In this document: positions 13,350 through 25,110 of the stretch, in pieces
How positions within the stretch are numbered: the stretch's first letter is position 1
Layout of the letters: each line of letters starts with the position of its first letter
Assembly: GCA_963965975.1 (NCBI GenBank)
Contig: OZ014423.1
Coordinates: 2,232,001-2,296,000, forward strand
Reading direction: 5' to 3'
DNA length: 64,000 nt
Source: Xestospongia bergquistia
Taxonomy: Eukaryota; Porifera; Demospongiae; Haplosclerida; Petrosiidae
Notes under the pieces: generated by a model
What the model was told of the DNA's origin: nothing
What the model saw: only the letters and a program-made list of their open reading frames with translations
Databases searched by the model: none
Made by a program: the position numbers and the translations under genes

Positions 13350-15020
13350 TTATGTAATTTCTAATGTACCATTATTGTCAATACCATTACTTGTGTCAGT
13401 ATCTGTTTGTTGAACAAAATTCCCAGCAAGGTTTTTCAATTGATCTGCTAAGTCTTCCATGGCCCACACTACCTCAACAATAATGCGACGATTTTCAGAT
13501 GAAGTTTCATTTGATTGTTGAGATATCAATCGTGTAGGGGTTATGTTCATTTGAGGAGATCCATTAGTACCAATAGGTGAGACAGAAAAAGAACTTGTAT
13601 TTGTGAGCGACAAGGATACATCTTGTTGGTCAGGATTATCTCTTTCACCAATGACAAGTAATTGTTCAGGATTATCAATTTCACAAATTACAGGTAGTGA
13701 ATCTTTACTTTGTTGATGTGATAATGTGCCATGCCCACTTGAAGCAACACTAGATGTGCTATTAGACCGTTGACGATCAATAGGGTCCATAGTTTCTAAC
13801 GAGTCAGACTGAAGGAGTAGAGATCGAGGACGAGATATATTTAGTTTGGTCACACTTCTACGTCTTCTCTCTGGGGCTTCTTTAGGAATGAGTCCATCAA
13901 CGAGGTTATCTAACTTGCTACAAAGTGTGTCCATAGATTCAATGAAGGTTGGTTTAGACTGATTGTTGGCAGAATGCAGCTTTGACAGATCTGTCATTTC
14001 TTTCTTCATCTCCTCAACAGACTGGTCTAGTTGATTCTGTAGTTTAGAGAGCTTCTCATTAACTTCAACTTGAGAAGTCTTCAATTTCTCTGAGAGTTCA
14101 TCAATGTTATTTACCAATTTTGTCTCAATATTTGTTAATCTCTTTTCAGATGATTCACTTATTCTTTCTTGAAGACTATGATCAATAGCTTGAAGCCTTT
14201 CCTCAAGTCCTCCTTTTATCTCAGAACAAGTTGCTTGTAATTCTTCTCTGAGGCCAGCTAAATCTTCTCTGAGGCCAGCTATATCATTTCTTGTTGATTT
14301 AAGTTGAGTCTCACATTTATTAAGTCTTTGGGTTGCAGAGATGAGGTGTTGATCAAACGTATTAATTCGGGTAAGTAATGAAGCTATCAGTGTTCCAGCA
14401 ACAGTGTTACCTTGGTCTGAATTAGCAACAATAATCTCATTTGGTTGTTTAGGAGGAACACTCTAAGTAAAATAAAGTCACATAATGATACATGTACATG
14501 TAGTATGTGTTGAGCTATGATTGGTACTCTAAGCAGTCTATATAGAATACAAATCATATTATATTCTATAAGGAAGTCATTAATTACCTGCTATATATGT
14601 CAATAGGAATGTCTTAATGGTATGAGACTTTGTTCAAGTATGGTCATTACAGATTGACTTGGTGACTAGTTGATTGGAACTATGAATTAACCAAATATAT
14701 CACACACATTAACCCTGACTTAACCAGTAAGCCCATACTCTATTGTATATACTATAACATATGCAGAGCCTCTAGATAGCCTCAAACCTTGAACAATTGA
14801 ATATACAATCATGAATACCAGTATTTTAAGAGTTGGGTCTATCATAGTACAGCTACTTGCTAATGAGCAAACAGAACAGCTAGTCTATCATAACAACACG
14901 TATTTCTAGATAAGTATCATACGCCCTTGTACATTGCTATCACTTTACCTCTTGCTCCGAGGATATCATCGTCTCTGATTCGACTTCGTTTTGCCGAATA
15001 GTAATGGAGTCTACCGCCAT
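13350..15020 (-). CDS. Coiled-coil family protein C2 (394 aa)
   Basis: Exon 1 is 14,949-15,020 (ATG at 15,020, 24 codons, MAVDSITIRQ... ending SSEQE). Exon 2 is 13,350-14,462 (370 codons plus stop), joined in phase 0. It is a tandem duplicate of C1: same exon lengths at the 5' end, same 'VPPKQPNEIIV' opening, same coiled coil and the same C-terminal hydrophobic helix (VEVVWAMEDLADQLK). It is about 100 residues shorter, mostly in the coil, and lacks the PSGN repeats. A small internal duplication gives 'AGLREDLAGLREEL'. The frame is intact throughout, so it is likely functional. The role is not recognised. Confidence 0.75.
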
Positions 15021-15100
15021 GAGCTTGCTATCTTGTTCGAAGGCTTGTCAAGAAATAATCACGCCCACGAATAATTTATTATTATACAAAAACAATTACT

Positions 15101-15153
15101 CTCGAGTAGCCAGCCCCTTTCTTAAATAAAACGGGAGTGGCTGGCTACACGAG
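15101..15153. repeat. Imperfect palindrome (hairpin) downstream of E2
   Basis: The arms ctcgagtagccagcccc and ggagtggctggctacacgag are nearly complementary around a ttcttaaataaaac loop. A related perfect hairpin lies at the matching place below E3, and it is absent below the E1 relic, which suggests insertion of a small palindromic repeat. Confidence 0.65.
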
Positions 15154-15220
15154 ACTACACAAAATAGTACAAACAGCTTCTGTAGCAGTTATATACTTAA
15201 TTCTTTGTATTGGCCGTTCT

Positions 15221-16284
15221 TTAAGATTTTGGTAAAGATGATACCAAACCACTCTTTTTGTTTGGGGTAGAAAAAGCTAACTTGTGTTTTGGAACAAATA
15301 CTGGTGATTCTGGATTATCTCCGCCCTCTGAGAGAAAGGATACAGCACGACTGCGATAACCAGATTCTGTTGATGTCGATCGAGGTCTGGACCATGGAGA
15401 AGATACTGGAGTGTTATCTAACGTTTGACTTGTCATTTCAAGGGAAGAAAACAAGTGAGGATCATCCTGCTCATGCTCTCTGTCTGAGTCTGACTGACCT
15501 TCTCGTTGTGGGACATTAATTTTCCTTTTCAATGTGACATTGGGTAATGTTTGTGGTCTGGTATATTTACTGTTGGCTTCAATAGCTTCTATCCTTGATA
15601 ACATGTCATCTTGATTCTTAGAAAGTACAGACAATCGCTCATTAATAGTAGGGATGTTGGATGAATTGTCATCAGAAACTATAACTGGACCAGGAGGAGT
15701 ATGTAGTCCAATTTGTTCTTCCAAATTTGAAACACGTTTGCTCAGAGTAACATCTTCAATATTTTTGATAGCTTTAGTATTCGTTTCAACTTGATATTCA
15801 AGTTTTCCCATACGCTCACCAAAGGTAGTGCCAAACTTCTCTTCAGCCTCTCTTAAGACATTAATTAAGTTGGACATTTCTTTGATTTGTGTCTCCATTG
15901 TTTTAATATTTTCATCATTGTATTTCCTCTTCTTTTTTTCTTCTTGAACAGTTTTATTCATTGACTCTACTTTCAAGGCAAGAGACTCTGTCAATTCAGT
16001 AACTTGTTTATATTGTTCAACAAGTGAATTGATACTAGAATTATCACATAACATACCAGATACTTGTTGTGATAACTAAATAAAGTAATGAAAATAGTTA
16101 TTGATATTACTGATACACTAATATTCTCATCAACACTATCAAACTATGTATTTCTAATTAACTAACAACTTAACTATAACACGCACACACACATTGAGGT
16201 CACCTCTTGATGACTTGTTTCTAGAATCACTTGTTGATTGATGTCTGATGAGAACTCTTCCAGGTGGTGTTGATGAGAGGCCAT
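15221..16284 (-). CDS. Coiled-coil family protein E2 (311 aa)
   Basis: Exon 1 is 16,204-16,284 (ATG at 16,284; MASHQHHLEEF..., 27 codons, donor gtgacc). Exon 2 is 15,221-16,075 (acceptor atttag|TTA, starts LSQQVSGMLCDN, 284 codons plus stop), joined in phase 0. About residues 40-150 form a coiled coil (QYKQVTELTESLALKVE and following). The tail has 'RPQTLPNVTLKRKI', an acidic patch, and a phosphodegron-like ESGYRS within STSTESGYRS, followed by 'GGDNPESPVFVPK'. A 104-bp-scale upstream region with an ETS-like cacttccgg (about 16,486) may be its promoter. E3 is a very close paralog. Function is unknown. Confidence 0.75.
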
Positions 16285-16994
16285 ATTGAGTTTCTTGATA
16301 TCAACTGTAGACAGAGATGGTGAAGTCAGCAGCGTCTTCTATGTGACAGGTGTGTATGTGGAACAATAGTCAGTTTTTACAAAAAATGCGCGACATAGTG
16401 TTAAGTGAATTCTGATTGGCCCGGCTGGTTTTTAGTGGGTGCGAACATTCATGATAGACCTCGTGACAAGGATTGGAAACGCCCACGCACTTCCGGCACA
16501 CATTGTCTTATAGTATAAAGACGTCGATTGTAATAATAGGATTAAAATTAGAGTTTGCAACTCTGCATAGTAAAATAATGAAGCTATTTTAGTGAACCAT
16601 ACTACACTAAACAAATACAAATATATTTCATCTTTCAATAAATAACTGACTTACTGGACTGTATGGCTTATTACAAGTCACATAATCTATACTATCTAGT
16701 GTTCAGTCATTGTTCTAATATCACAATATTATGCACTAGAGGTATAGTTGAAAAGTTATAATGTAAACTCCTAGCAAATATATAGATAAACATGGGAAGC
16801 CATAGTCTCATAAAGGAGACCACAAGCTTCTGATAAGCTATAATGACAAACTAAAATAACGAAAAATGGGGAACCAGTCCCAGCATAACTATTTAAAATA
16901 ATACATGACTATGAAATTAAAATGGAGAACCAGCTCCATGATACAATAATGGTTATTGTAACAATTAAGAATAAACTAGAATATGCACAGAATT

Positions 16995-17945
16995 TTATGT
17001 ATCTTTTTGTTCAAGCTTTTGAGAGATAAAACTATGGAGAGTTGAGAGTACCCAATTAAGTTTTTGCTCACATCTACAAGATGAGGACAGCTGTTGAGAT
17101 GACATGATAGAACAGTTATCTGGAGTACTAGTTGGTGGAATTATAGGAGAAAACAGTTCACTAGATAGAAGAGAGGTATTAATGGCACCAGAAGAATTTC
17201 CTGCCGAGTGTTCAAATTCAGGAATATCATGTAATTCTTCACTATCTTCCAGATCTTTGGGAGGAGTATTTTTGTAACTAGTTTCAATAGAGTCACCAAA
17301 TCCTGAGTCATTTGTACCTTTACGAGAACGAAACATTGGTCTCTTATTACCACCACTACGTTGAGGTGTTTTAAGCAATGGCAATTTTTCCATTAAGAAC
17401 TCTAGAATATTCTTTAAGTCATCAAGTATAGCATCATCTCTCTTAGGTGACTCAATGACAGTCCATTGTTGAACTTTGACCTCTTCCTTCACTTTTGCTA
17501 TCTCTTCCTTCATTCGGTCTAACTCTTCTTGAAATCGGAACTGATTTTCCTGAGACTGAAATTTAAAATCAGGAGAGCCTCTTTTCTTCTTGGGCTCCAT
17601 AAGATCTTCAAGACAAACAACTCGCTCCATTATTTTACGACGTTCATTAATTCCAGTGCTAATATCAGTATTTAAACGAAATATATTTTCTGATAACAAT
17701 TCAAGCTCAGCTACTTTGGTTTTGAGAGCTTCTTTTTCTGATTCCAATGTTTCTATATACTCCACAAGGTGTTGTTGGAATATTGTGAAATCATCTAAAA
17801 ATGGTGGCAGAGCTTCAGAAAGATCTTCAAAGTAAATACTATTAGCAATCAATTTATCTTTGATGATAATATAGTCAGAAATGATTCGTTTGAAGTCTTT
17901 ATCCAGACGTTTAAGACAGTGGACTGTTTCCCCAAAAGACTTTCT
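16995..17945 (-). pseudogene. Coiled-coil family copy H2, N-terminus frameshifted
   Basis: The long exon is open from about 17,870 down to the stop at 16,995 (DKLIANSIYFEDL... to ...ISQKLEQKDT). It contains the coiled coil (LVEYIETLESEKEALKTKVAEL), an 'NDSGFGDS' motif and the conserved Cys-bearing end 'SCRCEQKLNWVL'. Compared with H3, one base is missing near 17,915 (ctgtcttaaacg against ctgtcataaaacg), which puts the first 30 or so codons in another frame. The short first exon seen for H3 is not found upstream. It is either a recent pseudogene or a shortened protein starting at an internal site. Confidence 0.6.
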
Positions 17946-17989
17946 CCACTTCCCAAACCAAAAGCCAATAGAGATTCCTAAAAGTTAAA

Positions 17990-19220
17990 ATTTGTATTTC
18001 TAATTTTTTAACATACAAAATAGAGAAATGACAATATAAATATTATATATATAACTAAGTTCCTTTTCACAAAAATATCAACAAAATAATAAACAATGTA
18101 TTAGAGGGTTTTATTAAAACTGAAAAGCTGCCTACATTTGTAACAAGAACCTATAGTGTGTTTGTATTGAGTTCAAAAACATTAAAGTTGATAGCCACCA
18201 TACCCAGTGTTTTAAACCAACTATTAACTGTGTGCATTAATTTTAACAATTTAAGAAACTATCATTAAAATTGTTCAAATCATACATACTAAAAATTATG
18301 TTTCACAAGATTAAATTGGGCATGGCTTAGAAAGTTGCTAAGTTAGTAACATAATTTAATCTAAATGTTAGTATATATAATTAATAATACTTAAACCAAT
18401 CAATTCAGTTATATTATACAATACAGGTGTTAACAAAAGCAGAGGTCAAATAGACTATATTATCTCTATATTAATTAAAATATAACAGTATGATTTATGG
18501 TATATATATCTGTTGTCTTTAATTACACATATGCAGCCATATTAACCAGAAAGCTCATGAAAGTTGGTATGTAAGAAGTACAATGATTATCCTTCCTGCA
18601 TACAATTTTTTATAGACTTACTGTTTAAGATAGCCACATGGCAACAATTATATGCAAGTAGTCATTCAATGACATAACAGATTTGGTCACATTTATCATT
18701 ATGATCATAGTGAACAAACATCTTATCTCTTAATGAGACATTATATTGAACATAGAATATAACAGCTAAAGTCTCCTTTGTGTGAGGAAAGGTCATACAA
18801 GAGATTTGATTAATTATGATAAGTAATTGAGGAAGCCACACATAAAGTCACAGTCATGTTTTGACTATAGTTTGAAGATTGTTTATACTGGCATTTTATC
18901 ATCCCACTTGAAAGAATGAGTTATAACTTATACTATGTTGTGGAGATATCATATTTGTTTGGTGTATAACATCACCTCCTTCTTCACTCAGGCTTCCTCT
19001 TCATCTGTGTGAATCACCACCAGTCTCTGATCAGGAACCACAAGGTATAAAAAATGGGATAAAAATGGTAATAGTCCATTTTTTACTTTTGTTGGATATC
19101 AATATGACTATTAGTATAGTACATGTCTATACTATTGTATAATTACATATCAGCTATAGGATACATCATATATAGTGTGATAGTCACAACTAGCAATAAA
19201 AATCTCCTTACATTGTAGGG
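17990..19220. other. Intergenic spacer, AT-rich
   Basis: It contains the H-upstream region shared with 11,870-12,240 and then sequence unique to this copy up to the hAT relic. I see no coding sequence and no recognisable H first exon. Confidence 0.5.
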
Positions 19221-19224
19221 TTAG

Positions 19225-20116
19225 GAATTGTTTCTGAATCTGTTCCAATTAGTGCACAGTTTCAGAGAGAGCATAACATGCAGAGCCAGCATAGAGTTTA
19301 CTTCATCAAATTACTTGCATTCGCTACCTTCTTTGACAAGGACTTGCCGTGCGTAATGACCATGCTAGCGGATTAAACTTGGTTGTTATGCTAGAGCAAG
19401 TGTTAAATGAAAGCTTGTGGGTTAAAGAGGGTAAATATCAATCACCTGAGAATATAAATGAAATTATTGGTAATATGTATAGAGTATTGCGTTCATTGAT
19501 ATCAGACATACATTGTCAAGAGTTTTTCTCTTTAATGGCTGATGAAACTCGAGATATTTCAAATAGAGAGCAGTTAGTGGTTTACAGAAAATTATATTGT
19601 ACAAGAAGACATGGTTGGACTTGCTCAGCTAGAGAACACAACAGCAGACACTATTCATCAAACATTAAAAACACGTCTCCTTCAACTTGGAATTTCATTC
19701 GAATATTGTAGAGGGCAAGCTTATGATGGTGTTGCAAGCTTTCAAGGACACGTTAGAGGAGTTGCGAAGAAGTTTGAAGATGTCAATGCTGCTGCAATGT
19801 CAATCCATTGCTTAGCACACTGTGTTAATTTAACATTACAAGAAGTTGCTCGAACTGTAGTCAAGCTTTAAGTTTTGCAATGGATGTTATACAATTGATT
19901 AAGTATTCGCCCAAACGGCAAATAATTTTGGAGACCATTCAACATCAGCAAGATTCATCAACCACATCAGTAATCAGAACATTGTGTCCTACACAATGGA
20001 CAATTCACACTGGGGCTTTACAGGCCATCTTAAATAATTATGAATGTTTAAAGGAAACATTTGAGATTTCATCACAGGGGAGTGATGAGTGTTCGAGGAG
20101 AGCTAACGGTGACTAG
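19225..20116 (+). mobile_element. Broken hAT DNA transposon (ZMYM1-like transposase remnant)
   Basis: Three consecutive frames carry the typical order of this transposase. The order is 'FIKLLAFATFFDKDLP', 'NEIIGNMYRVLRSLI', 'FFSLMADETRDISNREQLVV', then 'GISFEYCRGQAYDGVASFQGH', then 'CLAHCVNLTLQEVA', and last 'CPTQWTIHTGALQAILNNY'. These match the RNase H-like core of hAT-type proteins related to DUF4371/ZMYM1. The reading frame shifts near 19,610 and near 19,870, there is a stop near 19,372, and the C-terminal third is missing, so it is inactive. No terminal inverted repeats were found. It sits between copies 2 and 3 of the tandem array. Confidence 0.8.
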
Positions 20117-20580
20117 CATTGATGGAGAGATTCTCTACGTATTTTGGTGTTAAGCTTTCTATTCTTATTTTTAGTATTATTATTATTATTATTACTATAA
20201 TTATTATAGTTTTCTGTATTAATATATATGATTTTGGATGTTGCCCCCCCCCCCCCCCAACTTTAATTTTGTTCCTACTCCACAGATTCAATAGGACATG
20301 TGTTAACATCAAACATCCTGAATGGTATTGTAATACATGCTTAACATCAAGGAAGACAAGACAAAACACATTATAAGTCTAACACAATCCATACTCAATA
20401 CAACAATAGCTTCATTACTTCATTAACAGAGTATCTTACCTTAAATATTATTTCATTACTACATACAGCATTCAGTGCTCACGTGATCGACCAAATAAGC
20501 AAATGAATGTTATGAATATTAAGTAATTCGTACTGTATATAGTCATTCCATAATAATAATTTACTATACAATTTTTACAA
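20117..20580. other. Intergenic: ATT repeat, poly-C run, no gene
   Basis: It contains an (ATT)n stretch at about 20,175-20,210 and a run of about 16 C at 20,243-20,258. The apparent frames across it on both strands come from these simple repeats. Confidence 0.6.
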
Positions 20581-20581
20581 G

Positions 20582-20617
20582 GTCAGCCCCTCCCTTAAAT
20601 AAACGGGAGGGGCTGAC
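20582..20617. repeat. Perfect 13-bp-stem hairpin downstream of E3
   Basis: gtcagcccctccc and gggaggggctgac are exact reverse complements around a 10-nt loop. It lies 54-89 nt below the E3 stop, in the expected 3' UTR, and corresponds to the hairpin below E2. Confidence 0.8.
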
Positions 20618-20670
20618 TACACAAAACATTTCAAACAGCTTCTGTAATAATTCTTTATATTGGCCGTTCT

Positions 20671-21735
20671 TTAAGATTTTGGTAAAGATGATACCAAACT
20701 GCTCTTTTCGTCTGAGGGAGAAATAGGTAACCTGCGTTTTGGAATAAATACTGGTGATTCTGGATTATCTCCGCCCTCTGAGATAATGGATGCAGCATGA
20801 CTGCGATAACCAGATTCTGTTGATGTTGATCGAGGTCTGGACTGTAAAGAAGATACTGGAGTGTTGTCTACCGTTTGACCTCTCATGTCAGGGGAAGAAA
20901 ACAGATGCTCCTGTTCTGCATCTGAGTCTGACCGACCTTCTTGTTGTGAGACATTGATTTTCCTTCTCAATATGATATTGGGTAGTGTCTGTGGTCTGGT
21001 ATTCTTAATGTTGGCTTCAATAACTTCAATCCTTGACAAAATGTCCTCTTGACTCTTAGAAAGTATAGACAATCGCTCATCAATACTAGGAGTGTTGGAT
21101 GAATTGTCATCAGAAACTATAACTGGACCAGGAGGAGTACGTAGTTGCATTTGTTCTTCCAAATTAGAAACACGTTTGCTCAGAGTGCAGACATCAAGAC
21201 CTTCAAGATCTTTAATAACTTCAGTATTTGTTTCAACTTGAGATTCAAGTTTTCCCATACGCTCACCAAAGGTAGCAATAGCACCAAGCTTCTCTTCAGT
21301 ACCCTTTAAGACTTTGATTAGGTTGGACATTTCTTTGATTTGTGTCTCCATTGTTTTAATACTTTCATCACTGTTTTTTCTCTTCTTTTTTTCTTCTTGA
21401 ACAGTTTTATTCATTGATTCTACTTTCAAGGCAAGAGAGTCTGTCAATTCAGTAACTTGTTTATATTGTTCAACAAGTGAATTGATACTAGAATTATCAC
21501 ATAACATACCAGATACTTGTTGTGATAACTAAATAAAGTAATGAAGATATTATTGACACACTAACATTTTCATCAACACTATCAAACTATGTATTACTAC
21601 TTAACTAACAACTTAACTATAAAACACACACACACACACACACATTGAGATTACCTCTTGATGACTTGTTTCTAGAATCATTTGTTGATTGATGTCTGAT
21701 GAGAACTCTTCCAGGTGGTGTTGATGAGAGGCCAT
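20671..21735 (-). CDS. Coiled-coil family protein E3 (312 aa)
   Basis: Exon 1 is 21,655-21,735 (ATG at 21,735, 27 codons identical in structure to E2). Exon 2 is 20,671-21,528 (285 codons plus stop), joined in phase 0. It starts LSQQVSGMLCDNSSINSL and carries the same coiled coil, 'RPQTLPNIILRRKI' segment and STSTESGYRS degron-like motif, ending 'SSLVSSLPKS' as in E2. Relative to E2 it has small in-frame indels (for example an extra LDVCTLSK-side segment) and an uninterrupted frame, which suggests selection on both. The two are recent paralogs with no recognised function. Confidence 0.75.
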
Positions 21736-22487
21736 ACTGAGTTTCTTGATATCAACTGTAGACAGAGATGGTGAAGTCAGCAGTGCCTTCTATGTGACAG
21801 GTGTGTATGTGGAACAATAGTCAGTTTTTACAAAAAATGCGCAACATAGTGTTAAGTGAATTCTGATTGGTCCGTCTAATTTTAATTGGGTGTAAACATT
21901 TTTTATCAGTCAGATGGCAGACTATGTGACCAAGCTTGGAAAAACACACGCACTTCTGGCACACACCATTGTCTTATGTATATATCAGATTTTGTAATAA
22001 TAGGAAAATGGGTAAAATTAGAGTTTACAATTCTGTATAATAAAATAATGAAGCTATTCTAGTGAGCCATAATATGCTAAACTAACACAGCTATATTTGA
22101 TCATTCAATAAATAACTGACTTGCTAGACTGTATGGCTTATTACAAGTCACATAATCCATACTATCTAGTGTTCAGTCATTATTCTAATATCACATACAT
22201 ATTATGCACGAGAATTATAGTTGCAAATTGAAGTGCAAACTCCCATCAAAAAATGTATAGATAAACATTGGTAGTCCATAGTCTCATAGAGGAGACCACG
22301 AGCTTCTGGTAAGCTATAAGACAAACTAAAATAACAAAATTTAAAAAATGGGGAACCAGCCCCAACATAACTATTTAAAATAATACATGTCAATGAAATT
22401 AAATAGAGAACCAGCTCTATCATACAATTATGATTATTGTCACCAATTAAAAATAAACTAGAATATGCACAGGAATTTTTATGTATC

Positions 22488-24961
22488 TTACTGTTCTAGT
22501 TTTTGAGAGATAAAACTATGGAGAGTTGAGAGTACCCAATTAAGTTTTTGCTCACATCTACAAGATGAGGACAGCTGTTGAGATGACATGATAGAACAGT
22601 TATCTGGAGTACTAGTTGGTGGAGTTATAGGAGAAAACAGTTCACTAGATAGAGGAGGGTTATTAATGGCATCAGAAAAATTTCCTCTGGTGTCTTCAAT
22701 TTCAGGAATATCATGCAATTCTTCACTATACTGAGTATCTTTCAGGTCTTTGGAAAGAGTATTCTTGTAACTAGTTTCAATAGAGTCACTAAATCCTGAG
22801 TCATTTGTACCTTTACGAGAACGAAACATTGGTCTCTTGTTACCACCATTACGTTGAGGTGTCTTTAGCAATGGTGATTTTTCCATTAAGAACTCTAGAG
22901 TATTCTTTAAGTCATCAAGTATAGCATCATCTCTCTTAGGTGACTCAATGACAGTCCATTGTTGAACTTTAACTTCTTCCTTCACTTTTGCTATCTCTTC
23001 TTTCATTTGGTCTAACTCTTCTTGAAATCGGAACTGATTTTCCTGAGACTGAAATTTAAAATCAGGAGAGCCTTTTTTCTTCTTGGGCTCCATAAGACCT
23101 TCAAGACAAACAACTCGCTCCATTATTTTACGACGTTCATTAAGTCCAGTGCTAATATCAGCATTTAAATGAAATACATTTTCTGATAACAATTCAAGCT
23201 CAGCTACTTTGGTTTTGAGAGCTTCTTTTTCTGATTCCAATGTTTCTATATACTCCACAAGGTGTTGTTGGAATATTGTGAAATCATCTAAAAATGGTGG
23301 CAGAGCTTCAGAAAGATCTTCAAAGTAAATACTATTAGCAATCAATTTATCTTTGATGATAATAAAGTCAGAAATAAATTGTTTGAAGTCTTTATCCAGA
23401 CGTTTTATGACAGCGGACTGTTTCCCTAAAAGACTTTCTCCATTCCCCAAACCAAAAGCCAACAGAGATTCCTAAAAGATTAAAATTTGTATTTCTAATT
23501 TTTTAACATATAAAATAGAGAAATGACAATATAAACATTATATATATATATATATAACTAAGTTATCACTATTCCTTTTCACAATAAATATCATCAAAAT
23601 GATATATACTGTATTAGAGGGTTTTATGAAAACTGAGGAAATACTACAGCCTGAGGAGCTGCCACAAGATTGAATTGGGAATGGTCAGAAAGTTGCTAAG
23701 TTAGTAATAAATCAATCTGTAGATACAATGTTAGTAGATACAATTAATAGATACTGAATAGGTACTTTGAGTTATAGAGTCATAAAACAGTCCCATCTTG
23801 AATAGTATGAAATAGCTTTGTACAGGCAAGATATCATAGAACTCAGAAGTAGAAACTGATTGGTCAATTGTAATTTAATTAAAACATTTGCTCGATCCCT
23901 TCTAGTGTACTGACAAAGAGAAGGGTCTAGTTCAACAGACAGTTCATATGTTATCCTTATAAAGGATATACAATTGTGAGGGGGGAAGTACTAAAATCAC
24001 ACAAGGAAAAATTAGATTATACAGACTAATAGTGTGATATTGATAAGATAGCAAATATGGATGTCTATCATTCTATCACTCCATAACAGGCAATGATGTT
24101 GAGTCATAGGAAACATGTGGTTATAGGATCTGAGTATTTTGTCTAGAAAGATATTTGATCTAATGTCTATAGATAATAAAATAAGCATAAACTGACTTAA
24201 TATAGAGATTTTATAATGATATAAAGTATGTTAAGATCATTTATACTTTATCTAATAAAGTATTATGCTCAACAGACTGTAATACCAGGATTATGATAGC
24301 TATTAATTAGTAAAACGAGAACTGGACAAGACTGTCGAACGATTCATAAGAAAACCATCAATGTATATTACTATAAGAAAATAGTTCACTCTACCTACAT
24401 CTAGTATGTAGAAGCTGGAATAATGCTCACAAAAGCATAGATTGTATACTGAATGAAACCTTCCAGTGGCTATATAGAAGTCCTGAGTGTTAGGGTACAA
24501 TGCCAGAGTATTTTAATTTGAACTAATTAATTTTCATGATTTTGATAGCATTACCTACAGTATAGTCTGAGTACATTTATGAAGACTCACTGGAGTGTAG
24601 GGAAAAGTCTGATTCTATGAAACAAACTCTACATTTGTCAGAAATTGCTTGAAAAGACAAAATTCAAATTAATTCTATGTTAATTATCACTTTCAGCTCT
24701 CTCCTGATATCAAGAGCTATCAAGTTATCTGTATCTATACACTTTATACAAGTCTATGATAATTTCTACATACACATTATCTTATACCATATATTATTAT
24801 ATTATGTACATAACGTGTAGTACTAACTTGTATTGGGTATTTATGACTTTTATGCTATTTTCTTATTTACAACTTACATTTACAGAGGCTTCAGAACACT
24901 GGAAAGAGTCACCGGCAATCATGTAGCCTTCGTTAGCGTACATGGTATCTCTGCTAGCCAT
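22488..24961 (-). CDS. Coiled-coil family protein H3 (355 aa)
   Basis: Exon 1 is 24,878-24,961 (ATG at 24,961; MASRDTMYANEGYM..., 28 codons, donor gtaagt; an alternative phase-0 donor gtaaat lies two codons earlier). Exon 2 is 22,488-23,471 (acceptor ttttag|GAA, 327 codons plus stop). The intron is 1.4 kb. Exon 2 opens ESLLAFGLGNGES, like ESVMVGGHANGEN and GSIMIAGHGNSED of the I family. The coiled coil spans about residues 60-190. 'NDSGFSDS' lies in the Ser-rich part, and a C-terminal hydrophobic helix (LNWVLSTLHSFISQKL) follows Cys residues in SCRCEQ. This is the only H copy with a fully open frame. Function is unknown. Confidence 0.75.
23540..23556. repeat. Short (TA)n tract in the H3 intron
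   Basis: TA repeat at the position equivalent to the longer tract above H1. Used as a landmark for the duplication. The rest of the intron (23,472-24,877) shows no coding sequence. Its part from 24,095 to 24,290 matches 12,300-12,490. Confidence 0.7.
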
Positions 24962-25110
24962 TTGATCACCTCTCCTTACTGGACAGATTTTTATCTCAAT
25001 AATTATTATATTTAAATATTCATAGTTTATGAATATTAATAACACAAGGCTGAATAATTCAATAAAATATACAAAGATTGTTCAATTTACCAGTAATAAT
25101 AAAGCAGAGG

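Noticed and set aside
19349-20116. Host ZMYM1-like gene
   Set aside because: Frames are shifted, stops are present and the C-terminal third is missing; a transposon remnant explains it better.
20119-20376. Frames with poly-Ile and poly-Pro on opposite strands
   Set aside because: Translation of the ATT repeat and the C run.
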